58,555 nucleotides of DNA from Seison nebaliae (taxonomy: Eukaryota > Rotifera > Pararotatoria > Seisonacea > Seisonidae), in NCBI GenBank assembly GCA_023231475.1, contig JALJEE010003272.1:1-58555 (forward strand), written 5' to 3'. Below are positions 22,901-32,636 of this stretch, piece after piece. Each line of letters begins with the position of its first letter. The first letter of the stretch is position 1. The notes beneath the pieces are model-generated. The model saw nothing but the letters and a program-made list of their open reading frames with translations. It had not been told where the DNA came from and searched no databases. The position numbers and the translations under genes are program-made.

Positions 22901-25900
22901 TCATCATCATCATCATCTTCTTCTTCACTTCCACAAAACTTATCGACAAATGACAATGATAATAATTGTAGTTTAGGTTTATATCAGATGAATATTATTC
23001 GTTCATTGAAAGCTTTCCATAATTTGATTTCCGCCATCTATATTTGGCAAGATACGATCGATGGAACGGAGAAACTTTTATATGATCATCTCTCCGAAAC
23101 GATGGTAATGATATCCACCTCAAGAAATAATATAATAAATTATAAATTTCTCAAAAATTTATATTCGGTTGATCTGTCGAAGAAGTTGTTGAATCGACTC
23201 GATTTCCTTCCCAACATTTTAGATCATCACAATTATTTCATGTCCACTTGTGAAATTTTTATTCCGTTAATTTATGTATTAAGAAATTTAATTTTATTCG
23301 AATATGACGTTTTTCGAGAGGAGGCTATTAATCTCATTAATAAATCAGGACGACATATCATTCATTTGGCACGAGAGTCCAATACCAATCATCAACATGA
23401 CGATGAAGTATTTATTAGTTGGACGAGTGAAATCATTTCAATTATCTTATCATCAAATGATATTCAATCATCATTTACTCATTTTATCGATTATATCACA
23501 TTCCTCAATTCTCTACATCCCAACATTCCACATCTCGATGAGAATTGTCAAAATGATTTGAATCAAATATTAAGAATATCGACTATCGATTATAAAAAAT
23601 ATATTTCCACTAATTCCACTCCCAACGGAATGGATGATGATGAGAAATATTTCGATACGAATCCATTCGCTAATCGTCATCAATCCAATTCATCATCAAC
23701 ATATATTAATGAGAATGATTATATTCCATCATCATCATCCATCGGTATAATTACTTCACGTCGTATTCAAAATATTCTCAAATCGGAAAATTTGAATTCA
23801 TCAATTTCATCGAATCATTTGGAAAACGAAGAAAAATTATCATCATCATCATCATCATCATCATCATCGTCATCGTCATCGTTTCCAGATATTAAAGATA
23901 GTTCGATCAATGACGAATCATCATTATCGATGAAGAATGAATTGATAAAGAATTTATTTAATCTCATTCTCATTGATGAGAAGAATGAGGATCATATTTA
24001 TTATTTTATCGGTTATCGAATTTTCTTGAGGAATCTTTTACTGAATTATCTTCTGGAAATATTTGAACATTCGTCATTCATCGAATTTACAGAAATGATC
24101 TTTCTCACTTTTGGATTCCAATGGCTACTCACTTTCCTCCATCCATCAATTCATGAATCAACTCGTTCTAGAATTCTTTTATTCTTTTCAAATCTCCTCC
24201 CATACAATATCAAATTATGTCACTTGTTCTTCAATGAACCGATTCTTTTCAATCGTTCATTCTCTTCATCATCACTCACCACATCATCCACCAGTTCCTC
24301 TACCACCAATCCTACCAATCAATCGACAACAACCTCCAATAATTCAGGTAATCAATCGACAACATCGATCGGTAATCGAACTTTCAAATATCGGAATGGC
24401 GAATTCCTTTTTCGTCAACGATGGTTATCCACACAGCATCTACCCGTTCTCTATTCGGCTTTGTCATCAGTACGAACGTTCGACGGTAAACCGTTCACCA
24501 TCGCACTTCAACGATCGAATATCACACCGTTCGAATATGTGAGTTATTTGTGGCGAATAAATTCAAATAATTTAATTTTGTATCTCCCACTAATTTCCTT
24601 ATCATTTGTACATTCGAAATCATCAGAATTTTATTCGATTTGTGCACAATCCAAATATTTCTTCTTATCTAATCGAACCTTCTTAAACATTCTCAGTGAG
24701 TCATTCAATTCCGAACAATCCGATTGGAAGATCGATCGAATTAAACAAACTCTCAAAATTAGGAAATCTTTGAAAAAATTACAAAACGTTCGACAAGTCA
24801 TGAGTAAATCATTCAAATCTTATCTTTCATATGAGCAACATAATCGATATGGACAATATTCGAAAAATAATCAAAAAAATACAAATAATCAGAAATCGAT
24901 GAATGAACGTGGAACTTCGTTCCATTTGTCGAATGAGAAAGAGAAGAAACAAAAGAAGATTTTCACCGATTCAAATTTATTTCGTTTGTTAAGTGGAAAT
25001 ATTATTTGTGGGAGTTTCACATCAGCCGCTATTCAATTATTGGAATCAAATGAGAATTGTAATCGAATGAAATCACCTAATGTTACAAATCAAAATTGTC
25101 AGTCAAATCTCGTCAATAATGATTATGGAGATTTGTGGAAATTATTTGAATCAGGTAAATTATATAAGAAATTAAATCATACTGATATCTTCTCATATTC
25201 TTTAAAATTCGATTCGGATTATCGAGATAATTTCTCTTTAAATAATTCCATTGTTGGAATAAATATTCGACCGATTATTTTCCTTTGGAAAATCATTAGA
25301 GAATTATTAGGGAAAGTTCAGACTATTCATCTTCATTCCAATCCTTCACTTTTACTACCATCCAATGATGATAATGAACAAATGAATGAAACGAGAACTT
25401 TAAAGAAAGATAATGAAAAGAATGAATCTGAATTGGAATGTATTCGAGTTCTACTCGTTTCTTTCATGTCGTTATTCTCCGAATTATATCATCGGAAAAT
25501 TGGAGGATTTCCAATTCATTGTTTAATCGATCGACAATTATTAACTGCCATTATCTCCTCCTTATCATCATCATCATCATCATCATCAACAACACAACAA
25601 TCATCATCGATATCATCATCATCATCATCATCATTAAAAGAACAGGAATATAATCAACAACAAGAAAATGAGAAAAAATTATCAAACCATCAGAAAACCA
25701 TCAATGATGATAGTGAGAGTCGGAGTGATAGTGACATCAGTATTGATAGTAATGAATTAGATGAGAAATTAGAGGAGATGGACAATCGTCGAAAACAAAT
25801 GGTGGCAGCAATCGAATCGAATATCGTCGAAAATGAAGAGACGCAATCCATTCTAACAACAACAACAACAACAATAACGAATGAGATAAATCCAATATTT

Positions 25901-28900
25901 CATTCAATTAAAATAAATATCATAAATTTTTTAAGAAATCTTATCACTGATAATATGGCGATAACTGCTGGTGACATATCGACAATTCAACGATGTTCAA
26001 ATGCGTCAGAAGGTTTGAAAAAATCATCAAAAGAATTTATGAATCTCATCGCTCCATTTGATGCCATCGATCGATTACATGATGATAATTATTCCATCTA
26101 TTTACAGAATGATCAATCTGGCAATAATTTAACGACAAACTCCACAATCAATTTAACATCATCCACTTCCACATCACAACCATCATCATCATCATCATCC
26201 ATCAATCAGATATCGTCAAATAATTACGAATATCAATCACTTTATTTCGAACATTTCCAATTGTATGTAACAGCCTCACAATTATTAACGAAGAATCCAA
26301 TTTTCACTCTCAATAACATCATCTCATTGACAAATGATATTTTCTTCAATTCTCTTACCATTTCAACAACAACAACAACAACAACGTCATCGAATAATCG
26401 TATTAATTTATTGACTCAATTATATGATTCTGTTATCGATCGATTGTTTGAGACGGAGGCAGTAACAGCGCCATTACTTTCTGGTTTATTTAATCAACAT
26501 ACCGTCACATCGTTAAGAGCACAAGGATGTATCGCTTCGTTCGTTTGTCGATGGATTGATAGTGTGTGGTTGAAGGAATATGGTCGTGATTGTCGTGAGA
26601 TCTTCGATATTTGTGTGAGATTTATGAAACAGTTTAAAAACGGTTTACAATTATTACCATCAAACGGAAATAATAATCTTTCGTCTTCCGTTTCAACATC
26701 ATCTTCATCATCACACAACGATTTATTGAGATGTGATTGTAGTCAAAAACAATTGATTGTAGATGTTCCTTCCATCAATCGATCTTTTCTCAATTCATTA
26801 CATCGAAGTGTTTTATATATGTTGTCTCGACCGATTAATTCCAGTCAAGAATGTCATATTCGATTGGATAGTCTCATGAGATTATCCTCAAACAAATCTT
26901 TCTTTCTCGATCGTTCATCAACTCATTCGCCAACTGAAAATGAATTTCTCGTTTGTTTAACTTATTGTCTCTTGAGATTGACTTCATCGGAAACTGGAAA
27001 GAATTTCAATTCACGTGAAACTCAATATCGGACAGCATATAATGCCTTAATAATTGAATGTAATCGATTATGGCAACAAATTTATTATTCGAAAAAAAAT
27101 GAATTACAAGACGCATTCAAAATTAATTTTGCCCAAATTTCAATTTCACCATCAAAATTAGGAAATGACGAACTCAATTCATTCAACAAACAATTGAGCA
27201 CTACCGTCATTCTGGGAACGACTTTGAATGATCGTTGTCCATTATTAGATGATATTCGATCCGAAATTTCCATCATCGTTAACGAAACATGGAATACTTT
27301 CATATCATCTACCAATAAACAATTTTTGAATATCTCTCAAAATTTTATGGGCAGTGGAATTTTCTCCACAACACACATCGCTCAACGTCTTCAAAAAGTG
27401 ATGTCTGGCGTTCGAATTTGGAGTTCATCCACATCATCATCAGCTGCCACATCAATAGTAGCAACAACAACATCAACAACATCATCGAATAATTTAATGA
27501 ATAATGGTGGAACATCGACATCATCATCATCAGTATTTCTCCAACAACAAAATTCGATATTTGCTGATGGTTTAGAAACGATCGATGGGAATATTCTTAT
27601 AGAGAATAATAATTTGAATAATAATTTGAAAAAACATCATATTAATCGATTTGATGATATTCAGATGAGAAAAGATCAGGATAATGAGAATCTTCTTCAT
27701 TTATTTCATTCTTTCATTCTTCCCATCGTCAGTTCTCGTCTCAGACATGATGCTATCCAATTGAGACAATTGATGAAGAATGAACAGATTAATGGATGGA
27801 AACGATGGAAATTATTCGTTGAATATAATTTGATTCGTGAACGAGGAATTTGGGGCGATCAATTACCAGACATCCATCAGAAATATTATCTCGATTCAAC
27901 CGAATCAGGAGGAAATCGTAAACGTCGACGATTATTGCCGAATCCCACCTTTTATGACGTTTATCCGCCACTCGCTCTCGATACACCGATGGAAGCCATT
28001 CTCAATCTTCCCGTTAATTCGAGATCTGCTTATTCAAAAAAATTTAATATGCCTACCAGTTTCGATAGTGTCTTCCATTATTATCTTCGAAAATATTCGG
28101 ATAAAACACAAGATTTATTCATAAGCAATGAAGGAACGAAAACGATAGAGAATCATCCAAATTCCGTTTTAACGGAAATTAAAAAAGAAGAAATTGATGA
28201 AAGAAAAGAAGAAATTGATGAAGGAAAAGAAGAAATTGATGAAGGAAAAGAAGTTAAGTCGAATAACGAGAATATTGATGAAGTACAAGATGTGGAGAGT
28301 ATAATGAAATCGGCAGTTGCGGTTCTTGGTGTCACAACGTCTAACACTTTAACATCCTTAAATGAGATTAATGAGGAGAAGAATTCGAATAGTGATGAAA
28401 TTGTAAATGAAGAGACATCGACATTAGACGAGAAAAGGAAAGAGAATGAGAAATTGTTTGAAAAATTGAAAAATGAGAATGAAACGTCGGAAGAGAAAGA
28501 TGTGGATAAACAACGACAAATGATGACGAAGAATACGAAAATTTCACGTTCGAAAAAAATGAATGGAAAATATGGGAATTATTTCAATCAGAATTCCATT
28601 CTTCGAGAATTAATGGTAAACGATTCCGTTCAATTAATTTATCGTACCAGTCGAGTTTATGGATTGGATGCTTTTGATGGAATATTTATTATTGGACGAT
28701 CTTACATCTACGTCATTGACGGATATACAATCGTTAATTATGATAAAATTAATGAGGAAGAAGAAGAACAACAACAACAATCATCTAAATCGATAGTGTC
28801 ATCATCTCAGCAGAATGTGGAGGAGCAGAATGAATTTGCTCAAGAGACGGGCGATGTTGCCGATATTGGATATATGGAGAATTATGAACCGATAATGCCT

Positions 28901-31900
28901 CACACACCATCGTCAACGGATTTACCGTTGAGTTATGAGAGACGAAAAATCCCCATCAAAAATATCAGTGAGATATATCGTCGACGTTATTTGTTGCAAC
29001 ATCAAGCCATCGAAATTTTTTCTTATGATGGAAATAATATTTTATTGGCATTCGATTCTCCAAAACGTTTGGAAGGTGTTTATTCTGCTTTATTGAAAGT
29101 ATCAACGAAATTAGAAGACTCGCCACATTTGTCCGTTTCCGGACAGAAACGAGGTGCTCATGTTGAAAATCAAGGTGGAATTTTTAATTCATTAATAGAT
29201 CGTAGTAATAGTCGTCATTCAGTAACTGATCGTTGGCAAAGAGGAGAGATTTCCAATATGCAATATCTCATGTGTCTCAATACGTTGGCAGGACGATCAT
29301 ATAATGATCTGATGCAATATCCGATATTTCCTTGGATTTTAGCTGATTATACGAGTTGTGATTTAGATTTTTATTCGAGTGAAACTTTTCGTGATTTGAC
29401 GAAACCAATGGGAGCTCAAACGGAGAAAAGACGTCAACATTTCATTCGACGTTATGAGGAATGGGATGAATTCGCCGAAGAAGGACCACCATATCATTAC
29501 GGGACACATTATTCATCTGCCATGATAGTGGCATCATATCTGGTACGAATGGAACCATTCACCAGTACATTTCTTCGTCTCCAAGGCGGTCATTTCGATT
29601 TAGCGGATAGAATGTTCCATTCTATTAATGAAACATGGTTATCAGCTAGTCGAAATACGATGGCGGATGTGAAGGAATTAATTCCTGAATTTTTTTATTT
29701 ACCCGAATTCCTTTTGAATGAGAATCGTTTCGATTTGGGAAAGAAACAAAATGGAACGGTCTTGAACGATGTTATTTTACCGCCATGGGCAAAAGGAGAT
29801 GTTCGTGAATTTATTCGAGTACATCGAGCGGCATTAGAAAGTGATTATGTTTCCGCTAATTTGAATCATTGGATCGATTTGATTTTCGGTTATAAACAAA
29901 TGGGAGAAGAAGCCATTAAAGCGACGAACGTTTTTCATCATTTATTTTATGAGAGTCAAATTAAATTACATGAAATTGTCGATCCAATGAAAAGAAATGC
30001 TATTGTTGGATTTATTAATAATTTTGGACAAATTCCTACACAACTTTTCCGTCGACCACATCCATCGAAGAAATTATCGATTCATCTCCTTCAATCTCTC
30101 TCACTCAATCAACAATCAGATGAGGATAAACCATCAGGAATGAATGAATCAAATGAATTGAATAAATATGCTCAAGAAACAATTCCAAAGAATGTAACGA
30201 GTAGTCTTTGTGGATGTTTAGCTGGATCGACAATTCTTTTTTATCATAATCTTCATCATCATTTAATTCCACCAAAATCTCCATTAAAAGAATTGAAATT
30301 TGCTGTTGGTCAAATTATAACGAAACAAGCACAACATCTTCTCTATTCGACTGGTGCTCGTTATAGTGCCAATATGGGATTACCATCATCAACGATAGCG
30401 TCAATGAATGTCGTTGCGACAAAAGGACAATTAACAAAATTGAATATTAATTCATCAATCTCTGAGGAACAAATGAATCAATTTATTGCGGTGGAACAAA
30501 ATAAAATTTTAATTCCTCCAAATTACGATAAATATATCGCGTTCGGTTTCTCTGATCGATCTCTTCGATTCGCTCAATCAAATAATGATCGAGTCATTCA
30601 AGTTTACGAAAATCTCGTTGGTGTCAACGAGATAAATGATGGTGGTGATATTTTATGTGCAGCGATGATCTCCCCAACAATTCTCGTAACTGCAGGAAAT
30701 TCTACAGTTCTTTGTGTATGGGATGTGAGTTGTGTTTTATCAACAAACAATTTATCATCATCATCAACAACAATAACTACCAGTAGTACAATTACGAATA
30801 ATTTAGATAATTTCGATAATGACTTTCATAATGAGAGTTTATTAGAGACGGATAAAATTTTCAATGAAAATGGATATTTCGATATCGATAATATTCGCAA
30901 TGCAATCAATGCGACTCGACCGAAATTAGTGGCGAGATTATTCGGACATTCTCAACCCATCACTTGTATCGTTACGAGTCTCACTTACAAAATCATCGTT
31001 AGCGGTTCTCGTGATCGTACGACGATAATTTGGGACTCCGTCAATTTGAAATATCTTCGACAAATGTCCGTTCGACATATTGCTCCAGTTAGCGCGATTG
31101 CTATTAATGAGAGTAATGGAGATATCGCTACTGCCGCTATAACTTATCTTTATATTTGGACTTTGCACGGACAATTAGTCGCCGTTATTGATACATCTTT
31201 CACACAAACATCAACAATTAAATTATCATCATCATCATTAAATTTATCATCAAAACATAAAAAAGAAGAGAAGATTTTTGATGACAGTTTAAGAGATTCG
31301 ACATTTATTCGAACAACTTCTTCATCGAATGATTGGAAAGAAGAATTGAAGAAATTCAAAGACGACGAATATAATAAATATATGAATCATTCGATAATAC
31401 TCTCCAAATCGCAGAAAGATCTTTCGAAAGATAACGACAATTTCTATCATTCACCAACCAATCAACAACAACATCAAATTTTATGTATCACATTCTCCAC
31501 TGCTCACGAATGGGATTTCCATAATGTCATCGTAACAGGTGGAAGTGATGCCATCGTCAAATTCTGGAGTATCGATTATATTCAACAATCGACGAAAGTC
31601 GATACGAATGAAATGAAAACAGATAAATCGAACGAAACCATTAAAGAAGCATCGAACGATAATGAAAGATCTCCTGATGATCAAGAAACGGAAACGATGG
31701 AAGAAGAAACGAAATTATTATACGAAAATATCGATCAGGAACCAGCAGATCAAGATTTCATCGTATTGAACGAAGATAATTTAATGCAACAATGTCAATC
31801 GAATTCCATGGTCAATTCACGTCCTTTATGGCCAATTTATCATTTCCTGAAAAACGGTTTTTTTATATTTTTTTTCTTCATTTCAATTCGTCTAGGAATG

Positions 31901-32131
31901 AAATGGAAACGATGTCTCGTCAATCGAGGACAATTGAAAATGCCAAAAGAAGTTTCTGCTATCACAGCATTAGCCATCTCAAAGTTTGATGACTTTTTCA
32001 CCATTTCTTTCATTTATTCTCATCGATTTAGTGATCATCAATATTTATATATCGGAGACTCATCTGGAGGTGTTTGGTGTTGGAATGCATCTTTATCACT
32101 CACTAAATTCTCAGAGAGTATCGAAAAATGA
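17000..32131 (+). CDS. WDFY3: WDFY3/ALFY/blue cheese-type PH-BEACH-WD40 autophagy scaffold
   Basis: Exons 17000-31856, 31896-31982 and 32031-32131 give 5014 aa (human WDFY3 is about 3500; the excess is poly-Ser, Asn and Thr insertions). Matches to WDFY3 run the full length: LPSTLVKCIYIFYDLP near the N-terminus, a concanavalin-like segment (SLEGYSCIILPSIAP, residue about 1350), PH-BEACH from about 3870, the BEACH core about 4070-4350 (NTLAGRSYNDLMQYP, QGGHFDLADRMFHS), and WD40 repeats from about 4530. A LIR-type Atg8-binding motif DFIVL (4919-4923) sits where human ALFY has its LIR. Both 3' introns (39 and 48 nt) are defined by homology and are stop-free multiples of three. The C-terminal FYVE finger of WDFY3 is missing: the protein stops right after the last WD40 blade and no CxxC pairs follow downstream. 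Known role: selective autophagy of protein aggregates. Confidence 0.93.
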   Translation: MTKKNLISTLNSETLSLTYLRKLFYEYQHLSTAEKAEDGNDNILEMLPLFQRAFTSPQQTRLHDILDKFPNVVEFASVIGKFFVEEIRRFGKNQTTLNAAISIAQYLERGNLECAYLFSIENIEKVDLSILSNRSTLREYRGHLLLSTLMRLSTGPVAVIEAMTRTALPSTLVKCIYIFYDLPTISKEEKDDEMKLIERRILLHSTFSQLIIRLAEFSFVSEELVRRDDFALLLSVLCSWCSISNTSWKMLTSNILNIIAKSSLTQNVVNNIKQRKCMSNCISAINMMIDVIIKNYEILKDESNEIIDKNKCLIFNQTTTTTTNPLNSQLSIPNNEKKDVVGLIRNLNDAIVDVLAFLTNCSLQSREPLNSFQLADGYDMIVRCMLTYEMFLIDSSSTIISGEIRSEINLSIQNIVDKIKELLLTGYMEQKLRNIEAIIADESSLLIGFVLPSKSKGKGFTIRNLNVYVILHECLQHSRSSEITVKFIDLIFYLFELDIYNYLLTFKSFPLAAIIEKLYEHSVSTQLRILSLLEWFIFYTKLIVKKELTSLTIVMKSLVMNDQNEPINLSIDERNECLLRIITSLNKILRFNTPVFREVFRQIGLVDIIITILKKNIATLRNDVSDDSEEYSGKHREIATSLFQFIQTILSSNSSNMTSGSIPPNIHHQSTSSISSCSSIPSKETKSPYDNAQLVASLMRDLGLSRVIHNLIPYIHFRQQSLHLIIQLIFNGIQITQQTTHNKLDRRLNQQNNSCPAEDDLATLLGTLLLLQPKSEVKENDENIYRSLPISFDDFIEFKLDILTALLYLLRESHKIRLIFRKIGGFVYMISLLAQLQNCFSFRHEWKANEENNWRDICFYRRLLLLQRIIYTIGTVLKLEPGSSRHFNSEVGWNLAFLQAMKLNETLVDSSTNVDTLINYGPIDNHCDGSEEVEDCRSKLNSVTMMLVMMYGMEKTENILSNAEKESDILNKMFANPILSLNEISMTVQQYYYPTYQLLYEWFFTCHIDVIIHHREKLKKNILDSCCSKRQGKFSSLAQQTLDLLKLRKCFRANETDKILLDELGNDEELFEYFFNSYRQCYSSIYLLRCIYDTIFDHRIDLIYFINQKNLQTTEQLYSTYELLFSSIIQYSMNCQEITIINNEMMVHCNIVEFLLQSLSLMPNYSLRHFLIEHILQLFMFGEKYSLQLNEKSFLVQNMRCEVNVQQAAFSSLTQTLVHNVMSCGKVVEKNWIGKLNYRNFYLKKSNSDIYDGHNSLKFYELLIKQFLKLIKDFLPFYCLPNDLTQLFRLLPLPNIFPYNRLQNLVNLFTENNSSIYQHNQLVPYDNNNNNNTNSLSTIHGCCTSYSSYIDFDLSLEGYSCIILPSIAPQTINDHNSNNSTINAMSLAKGRVANIISLTKYQSSTDNLINGGVGSGERVFPPKDGMTFSTWISVKRWCSANTHPVRLLSLIRSVGNFSTKSMKCFSILLTNQGKCIIISTQEMNNNNDPVKCGIESSNSNSTDNADGITCIALPSYITDVILSKGNWVHFVVTLARRTSSVLSKQQTNLFIYINGMFIASRRLPYISLNIGGTNTPSSGIGLVPNTLGSAVSGMLNVAIGDTQQTLGTSIPTTTTTINESLGTTTTTTTTNSNYRNQSTISLTPNTIVQIYAVIGTARSQRQLSDLHWRQGGCLLVEECLQLDQIFILYALGPKYIGNFQNVPIDLHIALSLTLSQNSSMENQFNSSDDFQLTDCQLNKQQHSYQQKMQLKKILQNTRLVQAIRQNNPIDSIRQLCGQLINEDKITFSLHTTASWDVSISKIRKCFNRNDARFIARQLNISCHDNLVPIKIIYNAAMHLSGAARSVGGFLIGHLGVRLIQPWSSSISFTQIDGSHILLASIAMTKNRSELYSAYKILVQSIGKNKKLSDEFEENNLYSILGTLLHKKKNLLTPQAFNQTIPLVFNTNDYNGIIYEAKFHPLNEQSSSSSSSSSSSSLPQNLSTNDNDNNCSLGLYQMNIIRSLKAFHNLISAIYIWQDTIDGTEKLLYDHLSETMVMISTSRNNIINYKFLKNLYSVDLSKKLLNRLDFLPNILDHHNYFMSTCEIFIPLIYVLRNLILFEYDVFREEAINLINKSGRHIIHLARESNTNHQHDDEVFISWTSEIISIILSSNDIQSSFTHFIDYITFLNSLHPNIPHLDENCQNDLNQILRISTIDYKKYISTNSTPNGMDDDEKYFDTNPFANRHQSNSSSTYINENDYIPSSSSIGIITSRRIQNILKSENLNSSISSNHLENEEKLSSSSSSSSSSSSSSFPDIKDSSINDESSLSMKNELIKNLFNLILIDEKNEDHIYYFIGYRIFLRNLLLNYLLEIFEHSSFIEFTEMIFLTFGFQWLLTFLHPSIHESTRSRILLFFSNLLPYNIKLCHLFFNEPILFNRSFSSSSLTTSSTSSSTTNPTNQSTTTSNNSGNQSTTSIGNRTFKYRNGEFLFRQRWLSTQHLPVLYSALSSVRTFDGKPFTIALQRSNITPFEYVSYLWRINSNNLILYLPLISLSFVHSKSSEFYSICAQSKYFFLSNRTFLNILSESFNSEQSDWKIDRIKQTLKIRKSLKKLQNVRQVMSKSFKSYLSYEQHNRYGQYSKNNQKNTNNQKSMNERGTSFHLSNEKEKKQKKIFTDSNLFRLLSGNIICGSFTSAAIQLLESNENCNRMKSPNVTNQNCQSNLVNNDYGDLWKLFESGKLYKKLNHTDIFSYSLKFDSDYRDNFSLNNSIVGINIRPIIFLWKIIRELLGKVQTIHLHSNPSLLLPSNDDNEQMNETRTLKKDNEKNESELECIRVLLVSFMSLFSELYHRKIGGFPIHCLIDRQLLTAIISSLSSSSSSSSTTQQSSSISSSSSSSLKEQEYNQQQENEKKLSNHQKTINDDSESRSDSDISIDSNELDEKLEEMDNRRKQMVAAIESNIVENEETQSILTTTTTTITNEINPIFHSIKINIINFLRNLITDNMAITAGDISTIQRCSNASEGLKKSSKEFMNLIAPFDAIDRLHDDNYSIYLQNDQSGNNLTTNSTINLTSSTSTSQPSSSSSSINQISSNNYEYQSLYFEHFQLYVTASQLLTKNPIFTLNNIISLTNDIFFNSLTISTTTTTTTSSNNRINLLTQLYDSVIDRLFETEAVTAPLLSGLFNQHTVTSLRAQGCIASFVCRWIDSVWLKEYGRDCREIFDICVRFMKQFKNGLQLLPSNGNNNLSSSVSTSSSSSHNDLLRCDCSQKQLIVDVPSINRSFLNSLHRSVLYMLSRPINSSQECHIRLDSLMRLSSNKSFFLDRSSTHSPTENEFLVCLTYCLLRLTSSETGKNFNSRETQYRTAYNALIIECNRLWQQIYYSKKNELQDAFKINFAQISISPSKLGNDELNSFNKQLSTTVILGTTLNDRCPLLDDIRSEISIIVNETWNTFISSTNKQFLNISQNFMGSGIFSTTHIAQRLQKVMSGVRIWSSSTSSSAATSIVATTTSTTSSNNLMNNGGTSTSSSSVFLQQQNSIFADGLETIDGNILIENNNLNNNLKKHHINRFDDIQMRKDQDNENLLHLFHSFILPIVSSRLRHDAIQLRQLMKNEQINGWKRWKLFVEYNLIRERGIWGDQLPDIHQKYYLDSTESGGNRKRRRLLPNPTFYDVYPPLALDTPMEAILNLPVNSRSAYSKKFNMPTSFDSVFHYYLRKYSDKTQDLFISNEGTKTIENHPNSVLTEIKKEEIDERKEEIDEGKEEIDEGKEVKSNNENIDEVQDVESIMKSAVAVLGVTTSNTLTSLNEINEEKNSNSDEIVNEETSTLDEKRKENEKLFEKLKNENETSEEKDVDKQRQMMTKNTKISRSKKMNGKYGNYFNQNSILRELMVNDSVQLIYRTSRVYGLDAFDGIFIIGRSYIYVIDGYTIVNYDKINEEEEEQQQQSSKSIVSSSQQNVEEQNEFAQETGDVADIGYMENYEPIMPHTPSSTDLPLSYERRKIPIKNISEIYRRRYLLQHQAIEIFSYDGNNILLAFDSPKRLEGVYSALLKVSTKLEDSPHLSVSGQKRGAHVENQGGIFNSLIDRSNSRHSVTDRWQRGEISNMQYLMCLNTLAGRSYNDLMQYPIFPWILADYTSCDLDFYSSETFRDLTKPMGAQTEKRRQHFIRRYEEWDEFAEEGPPYHYGTHYSSAMIVASYLVRMEPFTSTFLRLQGGHFDLADRMFHSINETWLSASRNTMADVKELIPEFFYLPEFLLNENRFDLGKKQNGTVLNDVILPPWAKGDVREFIRVHRAALESDYVSANLNHWIDLIFGYKQMGEEAIKATNVFHHLFYESQIKLHEIVDPMKRNAIVGFINNFGQIPTQLFRRPHPSKKLSIHLLQSLSLNQQSDEDKPSGMNESNELNKYAQETIPKNVTSSLCGCLAGSTILFYHNLHHHLIPPKSPLKELKFAVGQIITKQAQHLLYSTGARYSANMGLPSSTIASMNVVATKGQLTKLNINSSISEEQMNQFIAVEQNKILIPPNYDKYIAFGFSDRSLRFAQSNNDRVIQVYENLVGVNEINDGGDILCAAMISPTILVTAGNSTVLCVWDVSCVLSTNNLSSSSTTITTSSTITNNLDNFDNDFHNESLLETDKIFNENGYFDIDNIRNAINATRPKLVARLFGHSQPITCIVTSLTYKIIVSGSRDRTTIIWDSVNLKYLRQMSVRHIAPVSAIAINESNGDIATAAITYLYIWTLHGQLVAVIDTSFTQTSTIKLSSSSLNLSSKHKKEEKIFDDSLRDSTFIRTTSSSNDWKEELKKFKDDEYNKYMNHSIILSKSQKDLSKDNDNFYHSPTNQQQHQILCITFSTAHEWDFHNVIVTGGSDAIVKFWSIDYIQQSTKVDTNEMKTDKSNETIKEASNDNERSPDDQETETMEEETKLLYENIDQEPADQDFIVLNEDNLMQQCQSNSMVNSRPLWPIYHFLKNGFFIFFFFISIRLGMKWKRCLVNRGQLKMPKEVSAITALAISKFDDFFTISFIYSHRFSDHQYLYIGDSSGGVWCWNASLSLTKFSESIEK

Positions 32132-32636
32132 TATGATCAATTGAGAGAGAGTTTAATTTTATTTATTTTTCTCAAAATTTCAACATGTCGTGTCAATAAT
32201 GACAATTGGAACATTCTTTCTATTTCACTCTATTCTGCAGTCCCAGTGAACCATATTTATTGAAATGTGCATCCATTTCTCTTTATATACTTCTCCCTTT
32301 ATTTCCGTTGCTTTTCATCACGTTTTTCATTGTCATTATTCTAAACATTCTTCATCATCTCATTTCATCATCTTCTATTCCCCAATATCTGATTTTCCAT
32401 TCGAACTCTGTCAATTTACATAAATTATTTTTCTAATAAAAATTATCATATCTTCTCAATTCTCAATTTTAATACTTTCTAAAACTTCATTATCCAAATA
32501 AAATTGACATTTTCCAATCAATTAGAGATATTTTCAAAGAAATATATTTCTCACACCCTAACATTAACATTTCTTATAAATTTCAATTGTTAATTTCTAA
32601 GAATTTATGCACATAAGATTTTAAAGAACATATATA
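32132..32636. other. 3' flank of WDFY3
   Basis: AT-rich with an AATAAAATT-type polyadenylation signal near 32500. I searched specifically for FYVE-like Cys pairs or a further exon and found none. A degenerate LINE begins at its right end. Confidence 0.45.
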
